A program made the translations under genes and the position numbers. The notes under the pieces are model-generated. The model was not told the origin of the DNA and did no database searches. It was given only the letters and a program-made list of their open reading frames with translations. From DASWNP01 sp036399175 (GTDB taxonomy: Bacteria > Acidobacteriota > Blastocatellia > Pyrinomonadales > Pyrinomonadaceae), in NCBI GenBank assembly GCA_036399175.1, contig DASWNP010000004.1, forward strand, positions 1 to 18,156: a DNA stretch of 18,156 bases, in the 5' to 3' direction. This document shows, one piece after another, positions 1-14,293 of this stretch. How positions within the stretch are numbered: position 1 is the stretch's first letter; each line of letters begins with the position of its first letter.

Positions 1-48
1 ACTCCGCGAAGAGCGAGTCCTTCAAGAGAAATTGTTTAGAGGTGATTT

Positions 49-201
49 ATGCCGCGCGATAACATCGTTCTTCAGTGTACCGATTGCAAGAGCCGCAATT
101 ACGTGACGACGAAGAACAAGAAGAAGACCACGGAGCGCCTGGAGTTCAGCAAGTTCTGCCGTCGCTGCCGCAAACATACCGGACACAAAGAGACCAAGTA
201 G
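49..201 (+). CDS. rpmG: 50S ribosomal protein L33
   Basis: This 50-residue protein is a small component of the large ribosomal subunit near the E site. The sequence has the zinc-ribbon form of L33, with C10-x2-C13 and C37-x2-C40 and the typical TKNKKKTTERLEFSKFC core. L33 occurs in zinc-binding and cysteine-free versions; this is the zinc version, which in some bacteria is exchanged under zinc limitation. The ATG start is preceded by AGAGGTG at about 39-45. It is the first gene visible and sits just upstream of tRNA-Trp and secE, a common bacterial order. The gene is too short to pass most ORF length cut-offs but the family match is clear. Confidence 0.95.
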   Translation: MPRDNIVLQCTDCKSRNYVTTKNKKKTTERLEFSKFCRRCRKHTGHKETK

Positions 202-302
202 GGCCCAAGGGACGAGCGTCGTGTGATGAAGGGCCCGGATGAGTGCCCCGGTCGGCATCTGCATTCGAGCCCTGCGCCGCAGCCACCCTCGTCCTTTCAT
301 AA

Positions 303-375
303 AGGGGTATAGTGTCAATGGTTAGCACGTCGGTCTCCAAAACCGAAAGTCCGAGTTCAAATCTTGGTACCCCTG
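303..375 (+). tRNA. trnW: tRNA-Trp (anticodon CCA)
   Basis: A complete cloverleaf folds by eye. The acceptor stem pairs 303-309 with 368-374 (7 bp) and the discriminator base is G375. The D stem pairs 312-315 with 325-328. The anticodon stem pairs 330-334 with 342-346, around loop CTCCAAA with anticodon CCA at 337-339. The variable loop is 4 nt. The T stem pairs 351-355 with 363-367 around TTCAAAT. The CCA tail is not encoded: TTT follows the discriminator base. A tRNA-Trp directly upstream of secE–nusG is a widely conserved arrangement. Confidence 0.96.
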
Positions 376-394
376 TTTAGAAAGTGAAAGTAGT

Positions 395-417
395 CGAGAG
401 GCCCTCGAAGGCTCTCG
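395..417 (+). other. Short hairpin between tRNA-Trp and secE
   Basis: CGAGA (395-399) pairs with TCTCG (413-417) and GCC (401-403) with GGC (410-412), leaving G400 bulged and a 6-nt loop. No T-run follows, so it is not a classical terminator. It could act in tRNA 3' processing or protect the secE mRNA end. Only the structure is seen; any role is inference. Confidence 0.35.
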
Positions 418-448
418 GCTATAGCTTGGAAGAGAAGGAAGTAGTTGG

Positions 449-865
449 GTGTCGAAGAAAGCCGACCGTATTATGGACGATAGAGACGACTCGGATGAGC
501 TGCTGCCTGGTGCGGAAGAACCTGAGCCTGCACATGATACTTCCGTAGAGAAGCCTGTGGGCGCTCCGGGCCCGCGCGCGGCCCGTTTCGGCGAGGGCGC
601 TGAGGGGCGAGGGGCGCGGCGCGAGCGCGGCCTGGAGGGACCCCGGACGGGCTTTTTCGAGCGCACGGGCCAGTTCATACGCGATGTCCGCGCCGAGCTC
701 AAGCGCGTCTCCTGGCCGACGGCCAACGAGGTGAAGAATACGACCATCATCACGCTCGTGGCAGTGGTCTTCTTCGCCGTCTATCTCTTTGCGGTTGACC
801 GCGTGCTGGCCTTAGGCATCACGCAGCTCGAAAAGCTGGTCAACAAACTGTTCGGCGGGGCTTAA
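449..865 (+). CDS. secE: Preprotein translocase subunit SecE
   Basis: SecE is the small membrane subunit of the SecYEG protein-export channel in the inner membrane, where it clamps SecY. The 138-residue product has a conserved C-terminal core. An amphipathic segment (about residues 76-95, with the signature RAELKRVSWPT) is followed by one hydrophobic membrane helix (about 97-117). That is the single-span form usual outside Enterobacteria. Residues 1-72 are an added hydrophilic stretch, acidic at first and then Gly/Arg/Pro-rich, that looks disordered; typical single-span SecE is only about 60-70 residues. The start is GTG with AGAAGGAAG nearby; an ATG at residue 9 is a weaker alternative. The gene is followed 23 nt later by nusG, its usual partner. 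Confidence 0.93.
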   Translation: MSKKADRIMDDRDDSDELLPGAEEPEPAHDTSVEKPVGAPGPRAARFGEGAEGRGARRERGLEGPRTGFFERTGQFIRDVRAELKRVSWPTANEVKNTTIITLVAVVFFAVYLFAVDRVLALGITQLEKLVNKLFGGA

Positions 866-888
866 AGCGAGGGCAGAAGGAAGTCTTT

Positions 889-1449
889 ATGAAGCAGTGG
901 TACATCCTGCACACCTATTCCGGGCACGAAAAGAAGGTGCGCGACAGCCTCAAGGCGCGCATACGCGACACGGAGCTTCAGGACGAGATCATAGAGGTGC
1001 TCGTCCCGACGGAGACCGTGGTCGAGATGCGCGGCAACAAGCGCGTCGAGTCGTCGCGCATGTTCTATCCGGGCTACGTGCTGGTCCAGATAGAGTGTGA
1101 CGACCGCGGGCACATCCCCGACAATGTGTTTCACCTCATCAAGTCGACGCCGAAGGTGACGGGCTTCGTCGGCGGCCAGAACCCCACGCCGCTGACCCCC
1201 GAAGAGGTCAACCAGATTGTCCACAACGTGACCGAAGCGGCCGAGAAGCCCAAGCCCAAGTTTTCTTACACCTCGGGCGAGACCGTCAGAATCAAGTCCG
1301 GGCCGTTCGCCAGTTTTACGGGCAAGGTCGAAGAGGTCAACGAGGACAAGACAACCCTCAAGGTGACGGTCACCATCTTTGGACGTTCAACCCCGGTCGA
1401 ACTGAACTTCCTCGACGTCGAGAAGGTCACGTTCACGGAAGACGAATAA
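889..1449 (+). CDS. nusG: Transcription termination/antitermination factor NusG
   Basis: NusG binds the RNA polymerase clamp, suppresses or promotes pausing, and links polymerase to Rho or to the ribosome (S10). The 186-residue product has the two expected domains. The N-terminal NGN domain (about 1-110) contains WYILHTYSGHE and the RMFYPGYVLV core that faces the beta' clamp helices. The C-terminal KOW domain (about 126-183) contains ETVRIKSGPFASFTG. Length is normal and there are no insertions. A strong AAGGAAG (877-883) precedes the ATG. It lies between secE and rplK as in most bacteria, with only 9 nt before rplK. Confidence 0.97.
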   Translation: MKQWYILHTYSGHEKKVRDSLKARIRDTELQDEIIEVLVPTETVVEMRGNKRVESSRMFYPGYVLVQIECDDRGHIPDNVFHLIKSTPKVTGFVGGQNPTPLTPEEVNQIVHNVTEAAEKPKPKFSYTSGETVRIKSGPFASFTGKVEEVNEDKTTLKVTVTIFGRSTPVELNFLDVEKVTFTEDE

Positions 1450-1458
1450 TTAAAAGCA

Positions 1459-1884
1459 ATGGCTAAGAAAATCACGGGCTATATTAAGTTGCAGGTGCCG
1501 GCCGGCAAGGCCAACCCGGCGCCGCCCATCGGGCCGGCCCTCGGCCAGCACGGCGTCAACATCATGGAGTTCTGCAAGGCGTTCAACGCCAAGACGGCGC
1601 AGATGGATCCGGACATGAAAATTCCGGTCGTCATCACCGTCTATGCCGACCGCTCCTTCACCTTCGAGACGAAGACGCCGCCCGCCGCCGACCTCATCAA
1701 GAAGGCCGCAGGCGTCCCGAAAGGCTCGGGCAAGCCCAACAAAGAGAAAATCGGTTCCATCTCGCGCGACAAAATCGAGGAGATAGCGCGGCTCAAGATG
1801 CCCGACCTGAACACCACCAACCTTGAGAGCGCCATCAAGACCATCGAAGGCACGGCGCGCAACATGGGTCTCAACGTGGAATAG
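1459..1884 (+). CDS. rplK: 50S ribosomal protein L11
   Basis: L11 builds the GTPase-associated centre with 23S rRNA helices 43-44 and contacts translation factors and, in stringent control, RelA. The 141-residue protein has the N-terminal signature PAPPIGPALGQHGVNIMEFC, with P23 and P26 present; these are the positions linked to thiostrepton sensitivity in other bacteria. The C-terminal rRNA-binding domain contains GSGKPNKEKIGSISRDKIEEIA. The start lies 9 nt after the nusG stop and lacks a clear Shine-Dalgarno sequence, since the upstream stretch is A/T-rich. Initiation by coupling to nusG translation is therefore likely, though that is inference. Confidence 0.97.
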   Translation: MAKKITGYIKLQVPAGKANPAPPIGPALGQHGVNIMEFCKAFNAKTAQMDPDMKIPVVITVYADRSFTFETKTPPAADLIKKAAGVPKGSGKPNKEKIGSISRDKIEEIARLKMPDLNTTNLESAIKTIEGTARNMGLNVE

Positions 1885-1948
1885 AGGTCAGAGGTCAGTC
1901 AAAGCCGAAACCGAAAGCTGAGGTTTGGCATCTGACATCTAACATCTG
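1884..1948 (+). repeat. Degenerate heptamer block in the rplK–rplA spacer
   Basis: Two perfect tandem copies of GAGGTCA (1884-1890, 1891-1897) start at the rplK stop codon. Three copies of a different 7-mer, CATCTGA/CATCTAA/CATCTGT, lie at 1929-1949. Between them a hairpin pairs GCC+AAACC (1904-1912, one bulged G) with GGTTT+GGC (1922-1929). The rest of the spacer to 2018 holds only the rplA ribosome-binding site GGAGG (2002-2006). In several bacteria L1 represses its own message through an mRNA site; I could not identify such a site here with confidence. Confidence 0.5.
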
Positions 1949-2018
1949 TTTTGAGAGGGAGAGAACGAAAGGCCGCAGGCTGAAATTCTCGTCTGAACCT
2001 CGGAGGATAAGTTAAGTA

Positions 2019-2714
2019 ATGCCAAAGCATGGGAAGAAGTACCGTGCCGCTCTGGAAAAGATAGAAGAGGGACGGAAATACAATCTCGAAGAGGGACTGG
2101 CGAAGGTCAAGGAAGTGGCTTTCGCCAAGTTCGACGAGTCGGTCGAGCTGACGATGTGGCTCGGCGTTGACCCGCGCAAGGCCGACCAGCTCGTGCGCGG
2201 CACGGTCGTTTTGCCGCACGGGCTCGGCAAGTCGAAGCGGGTGCTCGTCATCGCGCAGGGCGACAAGATTCGTGAGGCCGAAGAGGCGGGCGCGGATTTC
2301 GTCGGCGGCCAGGACATGGTCGATAGAATCAAGGGCGGCTGGCTCGATTTCGACGCCGTTATCGCCACGCCCGACATGATGCGTCTCGTCGGCGGTCTCG
2401 GCAAGGTGCTCGGCCCGCGCGGCCTGATGCCGAACCCTAAGACCGGCACGGTGACGTTCGACGTGGCGACGGCTGTGCGCGAGACGAAAGCCGGTAAGGT
2501 CGAGTATCGCGTCGATAAGACGGGCGTCATCCACGTCGCCATCGGCAAGGTCTCCTTCGACCCGCAGTTGCTGCGTGAGAACGCGCAGGTGCTTCTCGAT
2601 GCCGTAGTTAAAGCCAAGCCCTCGACGGCCAAAGGCAAGTACGTGAAGAAGGTAAATCTGGCGGCGACGATGGGGCCCGGCGTCCTTCTGGACGAGATGG
2701 CCTACATCAAATAG
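2019..2714 (+). CDS. rplA: 50S ribosomal protein L1
   Basis: L1 forms the mobile L1 stalk that handles deacylated tRNA at the E site, and in many bacteria it is also a translational repressor of rplK-rplA. The 231-residue product has the L1 signature KVLGPRGLMPNPKTGTV in the middle and the usual N-terminal MPKHGKKYRAALEKI and C-terminal GPGVLLD segments. The length is typical. GGAGG at 2002-2006 supports the ATG. Unlike most spacers in this operon, the gap upstream (134 nt) is long enough to hold an autoregulatory site. Confidence 0.97.
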   Translation: MPKHGKKYRAALEKIEEGRKYNLEEGLAKVKEVAFAKFDESVELTMWLGVDPRKADQLVRGTVVLPHGLGKSKRVLVIAQGDKIREAEEAGADFVGGQDMVDRIKGGWLDFDAVIATPDMMRLVGGLGKVLGPRGLMPNPKTGTVTFDVATAVRETKAGKVEYRVDKTGVIHVAIGKVSFDPQLLRENAQVLLDAVVKAKPSTAKGKYVKKVNLAATMGPGVLLDEMAYIK

Positions 2715-2735
2715 AGAAGTGAGGAGCGAACAGAG

Positions 2736-3275
2736 ATGAAGACGAGAGAACAGAAACAGAGAGACCTCGAAGCCCTCACGCAGCAGTTTCAGCAATCGAC
2801 CGCCGGAATGCTCGTCGGCTTCAACAAGCTGACCGTCGCCAAAGACCAGGAGCTTCGCAACCGACTGCGCGAAGCGGGCGCTCGCTACACGGTCGTCAAA
2901 AACACTCTGGCGCGAAAGGCCGCCGCCGGGACGCCTTTCGAGCAGGCGTCGGAACACTTCAAGGGCGTCACAGGGCTCGTGCTGAGCGAGACCGACCCGG
3001 TCACTCTCTCGAAGGCGGTCTCGAAGTTCGCCAAAGAGAATCCGGAAGTCTTCACCTTCAAGGCTGGGGTGGTGGAAGGGCGCGTGGTCGCGCTCCGCGA
3101 TGTCGAGTCGATTGCGAGCCTGCCGCCGAAGGAAGAGCTTATCTCGAAGATTATGTTCCTCATTAACTGCCAGGCGCAGCGCCTCGTGACGGTGCTGTCA
3201 GCCGTGCCGCGAAATCTTGCGGTCGTCGTCAGGCAGATTGGGGAGCAAAAGGGCGGCGGCGAAGAAGCCGCCTGA
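2736..3275 (+). CDS. rplJ: 50S ribosomal protein L10
   Basis: L10 anchors the L7/L12 dimers to the ribosomal stalk base. The 179-residue protein starts MKTREQKQRDLEAL, has the rRNA-binding N-terminal domain with LRNRLREAGARYTVVKNTLA-like features, and ends with a helical tail (about 130-170) that in this family carries the L7/L12 dimers. GAGGAG (2721-2726) sits 9 nt before the ATG. Only 21 nt separate it from rplA, so the long rplJ leader that binds the L10–L7/L12 complex in E. coli and Bacillus has no room here. Confidence 0.96.
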   Translation: MKTREQKQRDLEALTQQFQQSTAGMLVGFNKLTVAKDQELRNRLREAGARYTVVKNTLARKAAAGTPFEQASEHFKGVTGLVLSETDPVTLSKAVSKFAKENPEVFTFKAGVVEGRVVALRDVESIASLPPKEELISKIMFLINCQAQRLVTVLSAVPRNLAVVVRQIGEQKGGGEEAA

Positions 3276-3292
3276 GTAGAACTCGGAAGCGG

Positions 3293-3362
3293 ACGATAGA
3301 CCATAGACCATAGACGATAGCCAAATCACTCTTGCCATCGTCTATTGTCCATCGTCCATCGT
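3293..3362 (+). repeat. Inverted 4+4 heptamer array, ACSATRG family (rplJ–rplL spacer)
   Basis: The left arm has four tandem 7-mers: ACGATAG (3293), ACCATAG (3300), ACCATAG (3307) and ACGATAG (3314). A 14-nt loop (3321-3334) follows. The right arm has four inverted 7-mers: CCATCGT (3335), CTATTGT (3342), CCATCGT (3349) and CCATCGT (3356). The arms pair unit by unit with about six mismatches in 28 positions. The same unit family and the same 4+4 layout recur between rpoB and rpoC. Confidence 0.88.
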
Positions 3363-3374
3363 CCAAACTATAAG
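3345..3374 (+). promoter_or_regulatory. Candidate sigma-70 promoter for rplL
   Basis: TTGTCC (3345-3350, 4 of 6 consensus) and TATAAG (3369-3374, 5 of 6) are separated by 18 nt. The -35 element lies inside the right arm of the heptamer array. It would start a leader of about 215 nt before rplL. The match is moderate and was found by eye. Confidence 0.42.
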
Positions 3375-3380
3375 GCCGGA

Positions 3381-3596
3381 CGCGGAAAACGAGCAGGGCG
3401 GCAAAAGTCAGTGTCGCACTCAGGCTCGGACGCCTTCAAAGCCTGCGATGCAACAGGCTTTCTGAGAGCGTCCCGTTGGTTCTTTCGGCTTGCGAACCAC
3501 AACGATGAGCGGTCAGCCGTACAAAGTTTTGCGCTGACGGCTGAATGGCTTATCTGGCACAACAAGAAGAACCCCTGAGGAGGTTATTTAGTAATC
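3381..3596 (+). promoter_or_regulatory. Structured leader upstream of rplL
   Basis: No convincing gene is present in this stretch, but three consecutive hairpins are. Hairpin 1 pairs AAAGCCTG (3438-3445) with CAGGCTTT (3454-3461), a perfect 8 bp; AGCCTG can instead pair with CAGGCT at 3421-3426, so two exclusive folds exist. Hairpin 2 pairs CGTT+GGTTC (3474-3482) with GAACC+AACG (3494-3504) with an AC bulge. Hairpin 3 pairs TCAGCCGT (3513-3520) with ACGGCTGA (3537-3544). A strong TGAGGAGG (3576-3583) then serves rplL. The competing pairing suggests regulation, but the ligand or protein is unknown. Confidence 0.55.
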
Positions 3597-3986
3597 ATGG
3601 CAACACGCGAAGATGTCATCAACTATCTCAAGAACATGACCCTTTTGGAAGCCTCTGAGCTGGTCAAGGAACTCGAAACCACGTTCGGCGTCTCGGCGGC
3701 TGCGGCAGCGGTGGCGATGCCTGCGGGCGGCGGCGCGGCTGCGACGGGCGACGCTCCGGCGGCGGCTGAAGAGAAGACCGAGTTCGACGTGATTTTGCAG
3801 GCCGCCGGCGGCAACAAGATTAACGTCATCAAGGTCGTGCGCGAAATCACGGCGCTCGGACTGAAGGAAGCCAAAGACCTCGTCGAAGCCGCCCCGAAGG
3901 CCGTCAAAGAGGGCGTCTCGAAGGAAGAGGCCGAGGCCATCCGTCAGAAACTGGCCGACGCCGGTGCGACCGTCGAAGTCAAATAA
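3597..3986 (+). CDS. rplL: 50S ribosomal protein L7/L12
   Basis: L7/L12 is the multicopy stalk protein that recruits EF-Tu, EF-G and other GTPases. The 129-residue product has the dimerising N-terminal domain (about 1-32), a long Ala/Gly-rich flexible hinge (about 33-58), and a C-terminal factor-binding domain (about 60-129) with KINVIKVVREITALGLKEAK and LVEAAPKAVKEGVSKEEAE. GAGGAGG (3577-3583) supports the ATG. It is separated from rplJ by 321 nt, unusually far for this pair, and may have its own promoter. That would fit the need for several copies of L7/L12 per ribosome against one L10. Confidence 0.97.
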   Translation: MATREDVINYLKNMTLLEASELVKELETTFGVSAAAAAVAMPAGGGAAATGDAPAAAEEKTEFDVILQAAGGNKINVIKVVREITALGLKEAKDLVEAAPKAVKEGVSKEEAEAIRQKLADAGATVEVK

Positions 3987-3991
3987 AGCTG

Positions 3992-4065
3992 GTGAATAGT
4001 AAATCGTAAATCGTGAATAGCAGAACAGCTTTTTATCTATTCACGATTTACGATTGACGATTTGC
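3992..4065 (+). repeat. Inverted 4+4 heptamer array, GTRAATM family (rplL–rpoB spacer)
   Basis: The left arm is GTGAATA (3992), GTAAATC (3999), GTAAATC (4006), GTGAATA (4013). The loop is 4020-4037. The right arm is TATTCAC (4038), GATTTAC (4045), GATTGAC (4052), GATTTGC (4059). The arms can form a long AT-rich stem starting only 5 nt after the rplL stop codon. The units are unlike those in neighbouring spacers although the layout is the same. With no clear GC stem plus T-run, it is not a standard terminator. Confidence 0.88.
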
Positions 4066-4074
4066 GAGCTGTTC

Positions 4075-4104
4075 TTGACAGTCTGGCTGCCGAGAGGCTA
4101 AGGT
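4075..4104 (+). promoter_or_regulatory. Candidate sigma-70 promoter for rpoBC
   Basis: A perfect TTGACA (4075-4080) is followed after 18 nt by TAAGGT (4099-4104), a TAnnnT-type -10. It lies directly after the heptamer array and about 260 nt before rpoB. The -35 is strong and the -10 weak, so this is a candidate internal promoter only. Confidence 0.5.
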
Positions 4105-4155
4105 AGGGGAGTATTGAGGCGCTGTCGTTACTCCCAAAAACTTTGAAGAAGTTCA

Positions 4156-4218
4156 ACCGCTTTTAGTTCATCCAAGCGGTCGGAGCCCCGTGCGCTCTGA
4201 CCGCATTGGTGTCTTTAT
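4156..4218 (+). terminator. Attenuator-like competing hairpins before rpoB
   Basis: Hairpin A pairs ACCGCTT (4156-4162) with AAGCGGT (4174-4180). Hairpin B pairs GCGGTCGGAGC (4176-4186) with GCTCTGACCGC (4194-4204) through an 11-bp stem (one G-U pair) and a 7-nt loop. The tail, ATTGGTGTCTTTATAT, is moderately T-rich. A and B share bases 4176-4180 and exclude each other, which is the classic antiterminator/terminator logic. E. coli has an attenuator in this same spacer, which reduces rpoBC relative to rplL expression. Function here is inferred. Confidence 0.55.
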
Positions 4219-4224
4219 ATTAAT

Positions 4225-4343
4225 AGCTGTCAGCCGTCAGCTATCAGCTTTCAGCCGGACGCGGTTGAGCTGGAGAGGCGTTCGGGTGCTTTCCCGTTAC
4301 CGTCCTGACTGGCTGACAAGCTGACTGCTGAAAGCTGACCGCT
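4225..4343 (+). repeat. Inverted heptamer array, AGCNNTC family (rpoB leader)
   Basis: The left arm is AGCTGTC (4225), AGCCGTC (4232), AGCTATC (4239), AGCTTTC (4246), then AGCCGGAC. The right arm carries inverted units GACTGGCT (4307), GACAAGCT (4315), GACTGCT (4323), GAAAGCT (4330) and GACCGCT (4337), two of them 8-mers. The loop is about 50 nt. The block ends just before the AAGGA (4352-4356) of rpoB. The same family recurs before rpsG and fusA. Confidence 0.85.
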
Positions 4344-4364
4344 TAAAAAATAAGGAACTCGCCG

Positions 4365-8843
<4,479 letters not shown>

Positions 8844-8849
8844 GAACCG

Positions 8850-8944
8850 ACGATAGACCATAGACGATGGACGATGGTCAGCCCTTAGGTAAACTTTCGA
8901 TGTAGCAGGCGACAGTCCATCGTCTATCGTCCGTCGTCCATCGT
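8850..8944 (+). repeat. Inverted 4+4 heptamer array, ACSATRG family (rpoB–rpoC spacer)
   Basis: The left arm is ACGATAG (8850), ACCATAG (8857), ACGATGG (8864), ACGATGG (8871). A 39-nt loop (8878-8916) follows. The right arm is CCATCGT (8917), CTATCGT (8924), CCGTCGT (8931), CCATCGT (8938), followed by CCTTTTT. The family is the one before rplL, again exactly four units per arm. The array fills most of the 119-nt gap and ends 9 nt before the GGAGA (8953-8957) of rpoC. The stem plus T-run could slow polymerase but would have to be passed for rpoC expression. Confidence 0.9.
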
Positions 8945-8962
8945 CCTTTTTCGGAGAAAAAG

Positions 8963-13207
<4,245 letters not shown>

Positions 13208-13215
13208 ACCCATAC

Positions 13216-13246
13216 GCGGGCGTTCGGCTGACAGCCGAACGCCCGC
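13216..13246 (+). terminator. 13-bp perfect hairpin just after rpoC
   Basis: GCGGGCGTTCGGC (13216-13228) pairs perfectly with 13234-13246 around loop TGACA. It begins 8 nt after the rpoC stop. There is no T-run, so it probably protects the 3' end or helps slow polymerase before the true terminator 20 nt further on. Confidence 0.6.
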
Positions 13247-13265
13247 CTTCCATATCACTCGCACG

Positions 13266-13312
13266 AAAGACCGGCGACGCGCATCGACGCGTCGCCGGTC
13301 TTTCTCTTTTTC
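13266..13312 (+). terminator. Intrinsic terminator of the rpl–rpoBC unit
   Basis: A perfect 16-bp stem pairs 13266-13281 with 13288-13303 around loop CATCGA, followed by CTCTTTTTC. This is a textbook Rho-independent terminator for rightward transcription. The left side begins AAAGA, so it might also act weakly on the convergent minus-strand gene, whose stop lies 52 nt away. Confidence 0.92.
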
Positions 13313-13323
13313 AGTTCTTCTTA

Positions 13324-13336
13324 AAGTTTCGTGCTT
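13324..13336 (+). repeat. 13-bp direct repeat, left copy
   Basis: AAGTTTCGTGCTT occurs here and again at 14474-14486, on either side of the minus-strand gene and its upstream region. A partial third copy (AAAGTTTCGGCTTGAG) lies at 14518-14533. Confidence 0.5.
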
Positions 13337-13363
13337 TGAGCGGCGTTAAGCTTCCCCGCGAAG

Positions 13364-14026
13364 CTACCTGCGCGCCGTTTTCGCCGTCGCCGCCTGGCCT
13401 TTCTCGCGGAAAATCTTGAGCACGTCGCGTTTGTCCTGCGCGGTGAGGCTGTCCAGCCCGCCGGTGACGGAGTATTTCTGATTTATCCACTTGCGGACTT
13501 TGGCGGCGTCGTAGCCAAGCTCTTCGGCGCTTTGCAGAATCTCTGCGTCGAGGGTCGATTCGTCTGCGGCGGGGCTCGGCGCGGGGGCGGCGGCGGGCGC
13601 GACGGACTGTTGGCGCGGTGGCGGCGCGGGTCGCTCTTCGAGCACCCGGGAGGGCTTCTCGTCGGCCTGCATGCGCGCCGCCTTCTCCACCTCCTCGCGG
13701 CTGGCGATGCCGCGCTTGACCTCGAAGCCGAGCAGCGCGAGGGCGCGCCCGACCGAGGAAGTCTCGGCGTTCTCGATGTAGGAGGTTTTGTTGACGTAGG
13801 ATTCGCCGCGCACCTCGAAGGCGTGGCCTGTGGCGGCGGGCTGCGCGTCTTCCGTCTGCCGGAAGACCTCCGCGCGCATCAGTATGAAGCCGCTCTGCGG
13901 GTCGTGCTCGACGATGGTGGTCACGATGCGGCCATCCGGAAAACGCTCGTAGAACTTCTCGACGCGCTCGGCCACAGGGATATAACCGTCAAAACGGTCG
14001 CTCTTGTATTGTGCGCTCGACGCCAT
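13364..14026 (-). CDS. Unrecognised protein, possibly a Rad52/Erf-like single-strand annealing protein
   Basis: The 220-residue product has a folded N-terminal part (about 10-118), a Pro/Ala-rich disordered linker (about 130-158) and a helical C-terminal domain (about 160-210). The motif SYIENAETSSVGRALALLGF (82-101) resembles the conserved helix of Rad52/Erf-type annealing proteins, where a residue run like TDAxKRALRxFG follows a beta-sheet containing an ATG(x)A strand; here ATGHAFE is at 66-71. Similar proteins are known from phages. This assignment is inference from motif shape. The start (ATG at 14026) was chosen because AGAAGGGG lies about 9 nt upstream; longer in-frame versions lack such a site. 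It is the only leftward gene here and splits rpoC from rpsL. No signal peptide or membrane helix is seen. Confidence 0.8.
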   Translation of the reverse strand: MASSAQYKSDRFDGYIPVAERVEKFYERFPDGRIVTTIVEHDPQSGFILMRAEVFRQTEDAQPAATGHAFEVRGESYVNKTSYIENAETSSVGRALALLGFEVKRGIASREEVEKAARMQADEKPSRVLEERPAPPPRQQSVAPAAAPAPSPAADESTLDAEILQSAEELGYDAAKVRKWINQKYSVTGGLDSLTAQDKRDVLKIFREKGQAATAKTARR

Positions 14027-14258
14027 AGCTTCATGCCCCTTCTTTCGGGAAAACTTTTCGACCGGCCAATTCTTACCATAACTAGCGTGCCGGAGGAAAC
14101 AGAAGCGGTCGAAAATGGCAACAGAAGTGACGCCGAAGGCATCAAAGCCGGGCGCTCTGGAAACAGGAAGATTTTCGTGAAAAACGCTGTGACTCGGCGC
14201 TTTTTGAGCGTCCGTCGAAGCGCCGGCAATAGCTTTCGGCGAGCCTTTTCGTCTCGGC
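14027..14258. other. Divergent spacer between the minus-strand gene and the rpsL promoter
   Basis: Apart from the ribosome-binding site of the leftward gene (AGAAGGGG read on the minus strand, 14036-14043) I see no gene and no strong leftward promoter. The weak possibility TTTCCT–TAAGAA on the minus strand is below what I would call. Confidence 0.5.
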
Positions 14259-14287
14259 TTGACAGAAGAGGTCGGCATCCGTACAAT
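14259..14287 (+). promoter_or_regulatory. Strong sigma-70 promoter for the rpsL–rpsG–fusA–tuf operon
   Basis: TTGACA (14259-14264) and TACAAT (14282-14287) are separated by exactly 17 nt, 11 of 12 consensus positions. Transcription would start near 14294 and give a leader of about 430 nt before rpsL. It is the best promoter match I found in the window. Confidence 0.85.
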
Positions 14288-14293
14288 TCACCG

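Noticed and set aside
202..302. A promoter for tRNA-Trp in the rpmG–tRNA gap.
   Set aside because: No pair of elements with acceptable spacing could be found by eye; the tRNA may be co-transcribed with rpmG.
3345..3578. A 77-codon plus-strand frame between rplJ and rplL.
   Set aside because: It starts inside the repeat array with a non-ATG codon, has no ribosome-binding site, and its sequence is better explained by the three hairpins.
3293..4343. Heptamer arrays as CRISPR or as MITE-type transposons.
   Set aside because: Units are 7 nt with no spacers, so not CRISPR. No target duplications or transposase-like ends are visible, so a transposon label is unsupported.
14027..14278. N-terminal extension of the minus-strand gene up to 14278.
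   Set aside because: The clear ribosome-binding site points to the ATG at 14026, and the upstream residues look like random translation.
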